From JAZQQB01 sp045628865 (lineage in GTDB: Bacteria > Bacillota > Clostridia > Lachnospirales > Lachnospiraceae): a stretch of 16,737 bases of DNA. The notes under the pieces are model-generated. The model saw nothing but the letters and a program-made list of their open reading frames with translations, searched no databases and was not told the origin of the DNA. Of this stretch, positions 6,701-15,506 are shown one piece after another. How positions within the stretch are numbered: the first letter of the stretch is position 1; each line of letters opens with the position of its first letter. The stretch spans positions 1-16,737 of the forward strand of contig JAZQQB010000060.1 of NCBI GenBank assembly GCA_045628865.1, written 5' to 3'. The translations under genes were made by a program, and so were the position numbers.

Positions 6701-6731
6701 TTAGTTTACTAAACTTTTATACATTTCGCAA
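6701..6731 (-). promoter_or_regulatory. Weak candidate promoter of the WXG100 pair
   Basis: On the minus strand, TTGCGA (6726-6731) and TAAACT (6703-6708) are 17 bases apart, each matching 4 of 6 consensus bases. The -10 overlaps the inverted repeat TTAGT-TT-ACTAA (6701-6712). This is plausible but not strong. Confidence 0.35.
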
Positions 6732-6770
6732 CGTACCCGCAGTACAATTCACTTATTCGCACACAAATTA

Positions 6771-9700
6771 TCAGAATGTAGCAAAATCAAATAAACTCAT
6801 CTGATTTGTTTCAGACATACCTTCCAAAATACCAAGACGAGTCAATAGATCCGTAGTAGATTTACCAACCTTCGCTCTTTGACGAAGATCATCTTTTGAA
6901 ATAAATTCGCCTCCTTTTGCTGCTTCCATAATGGCATCAGCAGCCTTTTCACCAAGACCATCAATACTACTGATGGCTGGCATGATTTTTCCATCGATGA
7001 TCTGGAAATTTCTAGAATGTGCTTTGTAAATATCCATTGGCCAGAATTCAAAGCCTCTTGCATACATTTCCTGTACAATCCTTGCATCCTTTAACTGATC
7101 CTTTTCCTTATTGGAAAGCGTATCAGATCTCTTTCTGTAATCCTCGATCAGATTTTCTATTGCTCTCTTTCCATTACAGAAATATTCATAGGAAAAAGCC
7201 GTTGCTCGAATTGAAAAAAATGCACAATAATATGCCAGTGGATGATAGATCTTACAATATGCGATTCTCCACGCCATCATAACATAGGCCGCAGCATGAG
7301 CCTTCGGGAACATGTACTGAATTTTTTCACAGGACCAGATATACCAGTCAGGCACACCATGATCAATCATATCCTGCTTCCAGGCATCCCAGTTACCACA
7401 TTTTCCCCTGGCAACCATTCCCTTTCGAACAGCTTCCATGATTTTAAAGGACTCTTCGGAATCAAGTCCCATACCGATCAGATAGATCATAATATCATCT
7501 CGGGTACAAATAGCAGTTGAAATAGTTGCTTTTCCTTCCTTGATCAATGTCTCTGCATTACCAAGCCATACATCAGTTCCATGACTGAGTCCTGCGATTC
7601 GAACCAAATCTGAAAAATACTGTGGCTTGGTATCAATTAACATCTGCATAGCAAAATCAGTACCAAATTCTGGAATTCCAAGAGCACCCAGCTTACACCC
7701 CATAATATCATCCGGTGTGACATTTAATGCCTCTGTACTTTGGAACAAAGACATAACCTTCTTATCATCTAGCGGGATCTCAATAGGATCTGTTCCTGTA
7801 AGATCCTGTAACATACGGATCATGGTAGGATCATCATGACCGAGAATATCCAGTTTTAACAGGTTATGGTCAATGGAATGATATTCAAAATGTGTCGTAA
7901 TGGTATCTGTTGTCATATCGTTAGCAGGATGCTGCAGTGGCGTAAAGGAATAGATTTCCTCTCCCACCGGAAGAACTACAATACCACCAGGATGCTGTCC
8001 TGTAGTTCTTCGAATTCCAACACATCCCTCTACGATGCGATTGATTTCTGGAACACGTTTATGTAATCCACGTTCTTCAAAATAATTTTTTACATATCCA
8101 AAAGCTGTCTTATCTGCAAGTGTACCGATGGTTCCTGCTCTAAAGGTTTGCCCATAGCCAAAAATAACTTCCGTATACTTATGTGCCTTGGACTGATACT
8201 CTCCTGAGAAATTTAGATCAATATCCGGCTCCTTATTTCCTTTAAATCCAAGGAAGGTTTCAAATGGGATATCAAAGCCATCCTTAATCATCTTCGTTCC
8301 ACACTCAGGACAGTCTCTGTCTGGCATATCACATCCAGCCATACCTGCAAATTTCTTTACCTCTGGGGAATCAAAATCACTGTAGTGACAGTTCGGACAA
8401 ATATAATGAGGAGAAAGGGAATTAACCTCTGTGATACCTGCCATACAGGCCACAAAGGAAGATCCAACGGACCCTCTGGAACCAACCAGGTAACCATCCT
8501 CCACGGATTTCCATACCAGTTTCTGAGCAATAATATACATTACGGCGAAACCATTGCTGATGATAGAATTTAATTCTCTCTCTAATCTGGCTTCTACAAT
8601 TTGAGGCAAATTCTCCCCATACATTTCGTGGGCCTTGTCATAGCAGATCTTTCGAAGTGTTTCATCTGAGTTTTCAATAACAGGCGGACATTTATCAGGT
8701 CTGACCGGCCAAATCTTATCACACATATCCGCGATCATATTAGTATTGGTGATAACGATTTCCTCTGCTTTTTCAGCCCCCAAATACGCGAATTCCTGAA
8801 GCATCTCCTCCGTAGTTCTTAAATAAAGCGGTGGCTGATCATCTGCATCTGCAAATCCATTTCCTGCCAAAATGATCCTACGATATATCTCATCCTCAGG
8901 ATCCATGAAATGAACGTCACAGGTAGCCACAACCGGTTTGTGGAACTGTTCACCCAATCGAACAATTTTCTTATTTAATTCAATCAGATCCTCTTTCGTT
9001 TCAATATCGCGATATTTCTCTGACTCTAGCATGAAAAAGTTATTGGCAATTGGCTGAACTTCTAAGTAATCGTAGAAATTTACAATTCTCGCAATTTCTG
9101 ATTCTGCCTTTCCCTCAACAACTGCTCTGAAAAGTTCTCCTGCTTCGCAGGCACTTCCCACAATGATTCCCTCACGATATTTCTCGATCAAGGTTTTCGG
9201 CATACGTGGACGTCTATTAAAATAGGTTAGATGAGATTCCGAAACAAGCTTATACAGATTCGTTCTTCCAACGCCATTTTTAGCGATCAAAATAATATGA
9301 TAATATGGCATTTTTCTGATGGCTTCTACATTAGAATCTGTTTTTTCATTGATCTGCTCTAGCGTTTCAACATTTTCATCCTTTAACATTTTTAAGAATT
9401 TCACAAAAATCTCAGCTGTACACTCTGCATCATCCACAGCACGATGGTGATGATCCAAAGATATCCCCAATTCCTTGGCAACTGCATCCAGAGTATACTT
9501 GTTATGCCCTGGCAACAGGTATCTTGCAAGACCAACGGTATCTATATAAGTAAATTCTGCGCTAAGTTCAAGTCTTCTGGCATTCTCTTTGATGAAGCTA
9601 ACATCAAATTCTGCATTGTGTGCAACAACCACTGCTCCTTCGATAAATTCCAAAAACTGTGGCAGGATCACATCGATTTTTGGTGAATCCATGACCATGT

Positions 9701-11276
9701 TGTCATTGATACTGGTTAACTGCTCTATTTCATATGGAATTGGCACATCAGGATTGACAAAGGTAGAGAAGCGTTCTGTAATCTTTCCATCCACAACCTT
9801 TACTGCTCCAATCTCAATGATCCTGTTGCTAACAGGTGAAAAACCTGTTGTTTCAATATCAAAAACAACATAGGTATCATCTAAACCCTGTCCCATTGGA
9901 CTCGTGACTACCTTTCTGGAATCATCTACCAAATATCCCTCAACACCATACAGGATCTTAAAATCATCATCATGATCAATGGCATGATTGGCAATGGTAA
10001 ATGCCTGTACATTACCATGGTCAGTAATGGCCATAGCTTGCCAGCCCCACTTTTTGGCACGCTTCATCAAGGTTCCTACATCCGTTACCGCATCCATATC
10101 ACTCATTTTTGAATGACAATGTAGTTCCACACGCTTTTTCGGTGCATTATCTGATCTGCTGGTCTCAAAGGATGGAATCTTCTTCACACCAACAATGGAT
10201 CCTATGGTAAGCTCCCCATCAAATTTATCGATCATAGCAATACCTTTGATCTTAACAAAGTTGCCTACACTGATTCCATTCTCTGTTAACTCTGCCACCT
10301 GATCATTTCTGCAAAACATCTTGATGGTCAAGGTATCTGTAAAATCTGTCACATCAAACATAAGAATTGTTTTCTCATTACGAATCTCACGTTTATCAAA
10401 GGCTCTGATCTTACCTCTAATAACTACTTCACCAATCTCACCTTGAATCTCAGCAATTGGAAATGCATCTTCTTCAATATCCCTTCCGTATATCACATCC
10501 GGATTATCAGACTTCTTGAACCCGCCACGATCAAAGCCTCCACTTCTGCCCTTCCATTCAGTTCTCTTAAATGGCTTCTTTTCTTCTGTATTAGCAGATT
10601 CTGCAGGCTTTTTGGCCGCTTCTTTCTTTGTTTCCTTTTGGTCTTCTTTCTTTGTTTTCTCCTTAGAAGAAACAATTTCCTCTGGTTCTCCCGAAATTAT
10701 TCTTTGTGCAGCCGGAATATGAGAGACATCCACAAATTCATACTCAAAGGAAAGTTGCTCCTCCTCTTTGCTTTTCTCAAGGTAAGCAACATTAATAATC
10801 ACATTCATGCCACAACGTTCGTTGTAGATACGATCCAATACATGAACAAAATCCTCTTCCTTCATTCTATTTAAAACGGTATCATCCACTGTAAGGATCA
10901 TCTGATTTTCAGCAGGATAAGAAAACTGTGCCTTTTTATACATGTTGTATTCGATACGATCATAATCTCGTAACTCCAAAAGCACACTTTCCCTATAGAT
11001 ATCTGTTAATTTTTCCGCATTGTATTGGGATGATAAAGAATATTTCTCAAGAATCTTTATTTGCATAGAAGCAGATGGAAAGAGCTGCTTTTTAATTTCT
11101 CTTTCCACCATGCTGATCTGATCTTTTAGTAATAATTTATCGCAGGATATATAAACTCGCAAAGAATCCTTTGTTTTTGTTGTAGCAACACGCTCAACCA
11201 TGACTCTTTCCATAAACATAGATAATTTATGATCCAGCTTTAATGTAGCAAAAACTTCTAAAAATGGTTTACCCAT
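6771..11276 (-). CDS. polC: DNA polymerase III alpha subunit, Gram-positive PolC type
   Basis: This is the replicative DNA polymerase of low-GC Gram-positives, with built-in 3'-5' proofreading. Order in the 1501 residues: N-terminal domain (1-195), charged linker (200-260), OB fold (about 275-370), PHP domain from ELHCHSKMSDMDAV (384), split by a DEDDh exonuclease (VFDIETTG at 471, HNAEFD at 553, HHRAVDD at 610), then the polymerase core. The core has GSRGSVGSS (932), a zinc site C960/C963/C989/C992, catalytic PDID (Asp1018, Asp1020), RTTGQHPGG (1090) and FPKAHAAAY (1323). A helix-hairpin-helix lies near 1437, and a clamp-binding NQMSLFDF closes the protein at 1491-1498. It is somewhat longer than B. 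subtilis PolC (about 1437), partly through the Lys/Glu then Arg/Gly-rich linker. ATG follows AGGGGAG. It starts 22 bp after ispG, as the last gene of the block. Confidence 0.98.
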   Translation of the reverse strand: MGKPFLEVFATLKLDHKLSMFMERVMVERVATTKTKDSLRVYISCDKLLLKDQISMVEREIKKQLFPSASMQIKILEKYSLSSQYNAEKLTDIYRESVLLELRDYDRIEYNMYKKAQFSYPAENQMILTVDDTVLNRMKEEDFVHVLDRIYNERCGMNVIINVAYLEKSKEEEQLSFEYEFVDVSHIPAAQRIISGEPEEIVSSKEKTKKEDQKETKKEAAKKPAESANTEEKKPFKRTEWKGRSGGFDRGGFKKSDNPDVIYGRDIEEDAFPIAEIQGEIGEVVIRGKIRAFDKREIRNEKTILMFDVTDFTDTLTIKMFCRNDQVAELTENGISVGNFVKIKGIAMIDKFDGELTIGSIVGVKKIPSFETSRSDNAPKKRVELHCHSKMSDMDAVTDVGTLMKRAKKWGWQAMAITDHGNVQAFTIANHAIDHDDDFKILYGVEGYLVDDSRKVVTSPMGQGLDDTYVVFDIETTGFSPVSNRIIEIGAVKVVDGKITERFSTFVNPDVPIPYEIEQLTSINDNMVMDSPKIDVILPQFLEFIEGAVVVAHNAEFDVSFIKENARRLELSAEFTYIDTVGLARYLLPGHNKYTLDAVAKELGISLDHHHRAVDDAECTAEIFVKFLKMLKDENVETLEQINEKTDSNVEAIRKMPYYHIILIAKNGVGRTNLYKLVSESHLTYFNRRPRMPKTLIEKYREGIIVGSACEAGELFRAVVEGKAESEIARIVNFYDYLEVQPIANNFFMLESEKYRDIETKEDLIELNKKIVRLGEQFHKPVVATCDVHFMDPEDEIYRRIILAGNGFADADDQPPLYLRTTEEMLQEFAYLGAEKAEEIVITNTNMIADMCDKIWPVRPDKCPPVIENSDETLRKICYDKAHEMYGENLPQIVEARLERELNSIISNGFAVMYIIAQKLVWKSVEDGYLVGSRGSVGSSFVACMAGITEVNSLSPHYICPNCHYSDFDSPEVKKFAGMAGCDMPDRDCPECGTKMIKDGFDIPFETFLGFKGNKEPDIDLNFSGEYQSKAHKYTEVIFGYGQTFRAGTIGTLADKTAFGYVKNYFEERGLHKRVPEINRIVEGCVGIRRTTGQHPGGIVVLPVGEEIYSFTPLQHPANDMTTDTITTHFEYHSIDHNLLKLDILGHDDPTMIRMLQDLTGTDPIEIPLDDKKVMSLFQSTEALNVTPDDIMGCKLGALGIPEFGTDFAMQMLIDTKPQYFSDLVRIAGLSHGTDVWLGNAETLIKEGKATISTAICTRDDIMIYLIGMGLDSEESFKIMEAVRKGMVARGKCGNWDAWKQDMIDHGVPDWYIWSCEKIQYMFPKAHAAAYVMMAWRIAYCKIYHPLAYYCAFFSIRATAFSYEYFCNGKRAIENLIEDYRKRSDTLSNKEKDQLKDARIVQEMYARGFEFWPMDIYKAHSRNFQIIDGKIMPAISSIDGLGEKAADAIMEAAKGGEFISKDDLRQRAKVGKSTTDLLTRLGILEGMSETNQMSLFDFATF

Positions 11277-11298
11277 TCTTATTACTCCCCTTTTGTTT

Positions 11299-12354
11299 TT
11301 AAACCCAGTGTTCTAATTCATAACGCAGTGTATCTAACAGTTCGTTTTCTGGAACCTTACGAATGATCTCACCCTTTTTGATCAAAAGTCCCTCATCGAT
11401 GCCGCCTGCAATTCCAAGATCAGCTTCCTTCGCTTCTCCTGGTCCGTTTACAGCACAGCCCATTACAGCAACCTTAATATCCAGTGGATAGTCCTCTACC
11501 ATCTGTTCAACCTTTGTTGCCAGGCCAATGAGATCAATGTTGGTTCGTCCACAAGTAGGACAGGACACAACCTCGATTCCGCCTTTTCTAAGTCCTAAGG
11601 TTCTCAAAATCAGTTTCGCTGACTTGATTTCCTCTACAGGATCTCCTGTTAATGAAACACGAATAGTATTTCCAATTCCCTGATTTAAGATAATGCCCAA
11701 ACCAATAGAGGATTTGATATTACCGCTATTCACTGTACCTGCTTCTGTAATACCTACATGAAGTGGATGATTGGTTTTTGGTGCAATGAGTTCATGTGCC
11801 TTTACGCACATCAAAACATCAGAGGATTTAATGCTGACGACTAAATTATCATATCCCATATCTTCAATGAGATGTACCTTATCCAGGGCACTTTCCACGA
11901 TTCCTTCCGCTGTAACTCCACCGTATTTCTCAACCAGATTCTTTTCCAAAGAACCACTGTTTACACCAACACGGATAGGGATATTTCTTTCCTTTGCAAC
12001 ATCCACAACCGCCTTTACCTTTTCAATACTGCCAATATTTCCTGGATTGATACGAATCTTATCTGCTCCATTCTCCATTGCGGCAATGGCCATCTTATAA
12101 TCAAAATGAATATCTGCAACAATTGGAATATGGATCTGCTTTTTGATTTCTGCAATTGCCTTGGCAGCCTCTAATGTTGGAACAGTAGATCGAATAATTT
12201 CACATCCTGCCTTTTCCAAACGAAGAATCTGTTCTACTGTTGCTTTAACATCATCTGTTTTTGTATTGGTCATAGACTGGATCAAAATAGGATGCTCTCC
12301 ACCAATAAAACGATCTCCAATCTGAACTACCTTTGTCTGATTTCTTAATGCCAT
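11299..12354 (-). CDS. ispG: 4-hydroxy-3-methylbut-2-en-1-yl diphosphate synthase (GcpE)
   Basis: IspG converts methylerythritol cyclodiphosphate to HMBPP in the MEP isoprenoid pathway, in the cytoplasm, using a [4Fe-4S] cluster and two electrons. The 351-residue protein is the short bacterial form: a TIM-barrel part (1-250) with VADIHFDY (79-86) and RINPGNIG (101-108), then the cluster domain. That domain has Cys265 and Cys268 (SCPTCGRTN), Cys300 and Glu307 (GCAVNGPGEA). ATG follows AGAGGA with seven bases between. It lies between rseP (37 bp upstream) and polC (22 bp downstream) and shares the pathway with dxr two genes upstream. Confidence 0.97.
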   Translation of the reverse strand: MALRNQTKVVQIGDRFIGGEHPILIQSMTNTKTDDVKATVEQILRLEKAGCEIIRSTVPTLEAAKAIAEIKKQIHIPIVADIHFDYKMAIAAMENGADKIRINPGNIGSIEKVKAVVDVAKERNIPIRVGVNSGSLEKNLVEKYGGVTAEGIVESALDKVHLIEDMGYDNLVVSIKSSDVLMCVKAHELIAPKTNHPLHVGITEAGTVNSGNIKSSIGLGIILNQGIGNTIRVSLTGDPVEEIKSAKLILRTLGLRKGGIEVVSCPTCGRTNIDLIGLATKVEQMVEDYPLDIKVAVMGCAVNGPGEAKEADLGIAGGIDEGLLIKKGEIIRKVPENELLDTLRYELEHWV

Positions 12355-12391
12355 CTATTCATCCTCTTTTCTTATTCGCATCGTATTCTTC

Positions 12392-13519
12392 TTACATTCC
12401 AAAAAGTCTCATAAGATCATTAAAGAATACAACAACCATGAGTAACATCAATGCCACAAAACCCGCAAAATGTACAATTCCTTCCTTCTCAGGTGGAATA
12501 GGTTTACGGCGAATCAATTCAATGATCAAAAACAGTAAACGACCACCATCCAATGCCGGAATTGGTAAAAGATTTAAAATACCTAAGTTTACTGTCAATA
12601 AAATGGAAAGATTTAACATACTTGCTGCAACCGAATCCCATCCATAGCTTTTTGCCTCTGTATAGGTCTGATCAACAACCTGTGCAACACCAACCGGACC
12701 TGACATATCCTTGATTCCTGCCTGACCGCTAATAAGCATACCAAGACTTTTGAAGGTATAATTCACGCAATATCGGACCTCATAATAAGCATATTGGATC
12801 AGTTCAAAGCCCTTTGGCTGGTAATATGCATTACTTGAAATACCAATGTAGTATCTTCCTGCCTCTTCATCATAGCGAGGAACAATGGTTGTATCATATG
12901 TTTTTCCATCTCTTTTATAGGTAATATCCACCGGCTTTCCTTCTGTATTCAAAGCCATATCCAGAGATACCTCTTGATACACATATACCTTATGTCCATT
13001 GATCTTTGTGATCACATCGCCTTCTTTTAGACCCGCTTCCTCTGCAGGATAGTCTTCTACAGTTGCAGAAATAATCGGCTTCATACTTGGAGTAAAGCTA
13101 CACATGATCATTGCAAAAACAAGTGCAAGAATTAAGTTAAACACTGGTCCTGCAACAACTGCGGAAATTCTTGCCCATACGCTTGCATCCTGAAAAGATC
13201 CTGTTTTTTTGATCTCATCTACCAAAACTTCTTCTTTATTAACATTCTCTTCCTGCTCATCGTCTGTTTTGGTAGGAATTTTTCCGCTTTCAACACCATC
13301 TTCTCCTTCAAACATACAAGCCCCGCCAATTGGCAAAAGCTTCAAGGAAAACTTCGTTCCTTTTCTTTCAAAGGACGCAATGGTTGGTCCCATACCAATG
13401 GCAAACTCAACTACAGTAATACCATTTACCCTGGCTAATAAAAAATGTCCATACTCATGTACAAGTACGATAATACCAAACATGAGAATAAATATAATAA
13501 TCGAAACTGCTGTATTCAT
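12392..13519 (-). CDS. rseP: RIP metalloprotease RseP/RasP (site-2 protease family)
   Basis: This zinc intramembrane protease cuts anti-sigma factors and signal-peptide remnants within the membrane. The 375-residue protein has HEYGH (21-25) in TM1 and GPVFN (124-128). One PDZ domain (about 145-215) contains the substrate-loop segment AEEAGLKEGDVI. The zinc Asp lies in NLLPIPALDGGR (Asp324), and a last TM sits near 350-367. Between the second beta segment and TM2 is an unusually long acidic loop (about 71-112, TDDEQEENVNKEEVLVDE), whose function is unknown. ATG follows AGAGG. It starts 32 bp after dxr and ends 37 bp before ispG, within the operon. Confidence 0.96.
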   Translation of the reverse strand: MNTAVSIIIFILMFGIIVLVHEYGHFLLARVNGITVVEFAIGMGPTIASFERKGTKFSLKLLPIGGACMFEGEDGVESGKIPTKTDDEQEENVNKEEVLVDEIKKTGSFQDASVWARISAVVAGPVFNLILALVFAMIMCSFTPSMKPIISATVEDYPAEEAGLKEGDVITKINGHKVYVYQEVSLDMALNTEGKPVDITYKRDGKTYDTTIVPRYDEEAGRYYIGISSNAYYQPKGFELIQYAYYEVRYCVNYTFKSLGMLISGQAGIKDMSGPVGVAQVVDQTYTEAKSYGWDSVAASMLNLSILLTVNLGILNLLPIPALDGGRLLFLIIELIRRKPIPPEKEGIVHFAGFVALMLLMVVVFFNDLMRLFGM

Positions 13520-13551
13520 TGATAACCTCTTTTAAATACTCTTTTTATATT

Positions 13552-14685
13552 TTAGTTTAAGAATTCATACGTTTCCATCTCAGTACGCAAGATTTCATCA
13601 ACGCTTGGATTCCCGATCCATCGTACATGTTCCATTGCATTCTGGATCATTTCAGGGATTTCTAAAAATCGAATTTTTTCCTCTAAAAACATGGCAACGG
13701 CCTTTTCATTGGCTGCATTAAATACAGTAGGCAAATTTCCGCCTTTTTTTGCTGCCATCAATGCAAGCTTCAGTCCTGGAAATGTATCGGTATCTGGTTT
13801 TTCAAAGGTCAAAGTACCAATTTCAAAAAGATCTAATGGTTTACTATCCATCACTCTTCTATCTGGATAAAAAAGAGCATACTGAATAGGAAGCTTCATG
13901 TCAGGAGTTCCCATCTGTCCCATAACTGCCCCGTCCAAATATTCTACCGCTGAATGTAAGATACTTTGCGGATGGATCAATACCTTAATCTGATCAAGAG
14001 AAACATCAAAAAGCCATCTGGCTTCCATTACCTCCAATCCCTTATTTACCAAGGATGCTGAATCAATGGTTACCTTTTTTCCCATGGACCAGTTTGGATG
14101 ATTTAAGGCATCCTTTACAGTCATATGTTTTAGTTCTTCCTTTGTCTTTCCTCTGAAAGGTCCGCCAGAAGCTGTTAAAAAGATAGATTTTACCTGTTCA
14201 TGCTTATTACCCTGTAGTGACTGAAAGATTGCGCTATGTTCACTATCTACCGGCAAAATAGAAACACCATGCTTCTTTGCAAGAGGCATAATGATATGAC
14301 CAGCTGTTACCAACGTTTCCTTATTAGCAAGGGCAATATCCTTTCCGGCTTCAATGGCTGCAATGGTTGGTCTGATACCAATCATTCCCACAATGGCTGT
14401 TACCAGTATTTCCATGGATGGGTAACTTGATACCTCCAATAGTCCATCCATACCACATACAATCTTCACATTCAAATCAGAAATTCTGACTCTTAGATCA
14501 TCACATGCTTCCTTCGTCCACATGGCAACGATTTCTGGCTGATATTTTCGAATCTGCTTTTCAAACAGTGTTACATTGCTTCCAGCTGCCATAGAAACAA
14601 CTTTCAAATCTTCGTTCTGATCCACAATCTCTAAGGTCTGTGTTCCAATAGAACCTGTGGAACCTAATATACCAATTTTTCTCAT
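13552..14685 (-). CDS. dxr: 1-deoxy-D-xylulose 5-phosphate reductoisomerase
   Basis: Dxr carries out the first committed MEP-pathway step: NADPH-dependent rearrangement and reduction of DXP to MEP. It has 377 residues, the normal length. Motifs: NADPH-binding GSTGSIG (8-14), LANKETLVTAG (119-129), metal and substrate residues in VDSEHSAIFQ (Asp147, Glu149), SGGPFRG (173-179), and HPNWSMGKK with NKGLEVMEA (Glu218, Glu221). The ATG overlaps the uppS stop codon as ATGA, so the two are probably translationally coupled. cdsA, common at this junction in other Firmicutes, is missing. Confidence 0.97.
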   Translation of the reverse strand: MRKIGILGSTGSIGTQTLEIVDQNEDLKVVSMAAGSNVTLFEKQIRKYQPEIVAMWTKEACDDLRVRISDLNVKIVCGMDGLLEVSSYPSMEILVTAIVGMIGIRPTIAAIEAGKDIALANKETLVTAGHIIMPLAKKHGVSILPVDSEHSAIFQSLQGNKHEQVKSIFLTASGGPFRGKTKEELKHMTVKDALNHPNWSMGKKVTIDSASLVNKGLEVMEARWLFDVSLDQIKVLIHPQSILHSAVEYLDGAVMGQMGTPDMKLPIQYALFYPDRRVMDSKPLDLFEIGTLTFEKPDTDTFPGLKLALMAAKKGGNLPTVFNAANEKAVAMFLEEKIRFLEIPEMIQNAMEHVRWIGNPSVDEILRTEMETYEFLN

Positions 14686-15398
14686 TTCTTAATACCACCG
14701 TATCTTCTGTCTCTTTTATTATATGCAAGAATGGCCTTATCAAGCTCTTCTTCATTAAAATCCGGCCATGCAACATCTGTAAAATAGAATTCGGAATAAG
14801 CCAACTGCCATAATAAAAAGTTGGACAATCTCTGTTCTCCACTTGTTCTGATCAATAAATCCGGATCTGGCATGCCTGCTGTATCCAAAAATGATTCAAA
14901 AGTTTTATCTGTAATATCATCAGGATTCAATTCGCCGCTTGCAACCTTTCTTGCCAATTCTCTTGTTCCTCGTACCATTTCATCACGGCTTCCATAGTTA
15001 ATGGCAACCTGAAAATGAAGTCCTGTATTATTCTTTGTTGCCTCTTCTACTTCTGCAATACTCTTTCTGATATCGTCTGCTAACTTTGTTTTATCCCCAA
15101 TAACCTGTACACGCATATTATTCTTAGCTGCTCTTTTGATGCATCCAATCATATGCTTTCTTAACAATTTCATAAGCACTGCAACCTCGTCAGCCGGTCG
15201 AGCCCAGTTCTCTGTAGAAAACGCATATACAGTAAAATATTCTATTCCCTTATGGTCAACAATTTCCAACATATCCTCAACAACCTTTGCACCCTGTGCA
15301 TGTCCAAAGGTTCTTGGCATTCCTTTTTCCTTCGCCCAGCGTCCATTTCCATCTAATATTACTGCAACGTGGCGAGGAATTTTCAATTCTTCTTCCAT
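14682..15398 (-). CDS. uppS: Undecaprenyl diphosphate synthase (isoprenyl transferase, cis type)
   Basis: UppS builds the C55 lipid carrier for peptidoglycan by adding isopentenyl units to farnesyl diphosphate. The 238-residue protein has all family motifs: DGNGRWA (catalytic Asp16), FSTENW (60-65), AINYGSRDE (132-140), and RTSGEQRLSNFLLWQ (184-198) with YSEFYF (201-206). It is complete at its end (DRRYGGIKK). ATG follows AAGGAG with eight bases between. The 108-bp gap to frr holds a hairpin and an extended -10 promoter, so uppS may head its own transcription unit uppS-dxr-rseP-ispG-polC. The C-terminus overlaps dxr by four bases. Confidence 0.97.
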   Translation of the reverse strand: MEEELKIPRHVAVILDGNGRWAKEKGMPRTFGHAQGAKVVEDMLEIVDHKGIEYFTVYAFSTENWARPADEVAVLMKLLRKHMIGCIKRAAKNNMRVQVIGDKTKLADDIRKSIAEVEEATKNNTGLHFQVAINYGSRDEMVRGTRELARKVASGELNPDDITDKTFESFLDTAGMPDPDLLIRTSGEQRLSNFLLWQLAYSEFYFTDVAWPDFNEEELDKAILAYNKRDRRYGGIKK

Positions 15399-15432
15399 AA
15401 ATAATTCTCCTTGGTAGTAGGTCCTAATAATA

Positions 15433-15458
15433 AGGGCAAGTGATAAATCACTTGCCCT
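15433..15458 (-). terminator. 12-bp perfect hairpin between frr and uppS (terminator or 5' leader hairpin)
   Basis: AGGGCAAGTGAT (15433-15444) pairs perfectly with ATCACTTGCCCT (15447-15458). In minus sense the tail is TTATTATTA rather than a clean T run, so termination of pyrH-frr transcripts would be partial. It begins at the start site predicted for the uppS promoter, so it would also form the 5' end of that mRNA. Confidence 0.45.
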
Positions 15459-15461
15459 CTC

Positions 15462-15470
15462 ATTGTATCA
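15462..15470 (-). promoter_or_regulatory. Extended -10 promoter candidate for the uppS operon
   Basis: On the minus strand TGATACAAT combines the TG extension with TACAAT (5 of 6 to consensus). The -35 position (TTTTAA) is poor. It lies about 65 bp upstream of the uppS ATG. Confidence 0.45.
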
Positions 15471-15506
15471 CATTCTAAATTGTCTTAAAAGTACCTTTGA
15501 CGGTTT

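Noticed and set aside
10443..10874. 143-codon plus-strand open frame opposite the polC linker
   Set aside because: It arises from the reverse of the Lys/Glu-rich linker (Phe/Leu/Cys-rich product), with no start signals.
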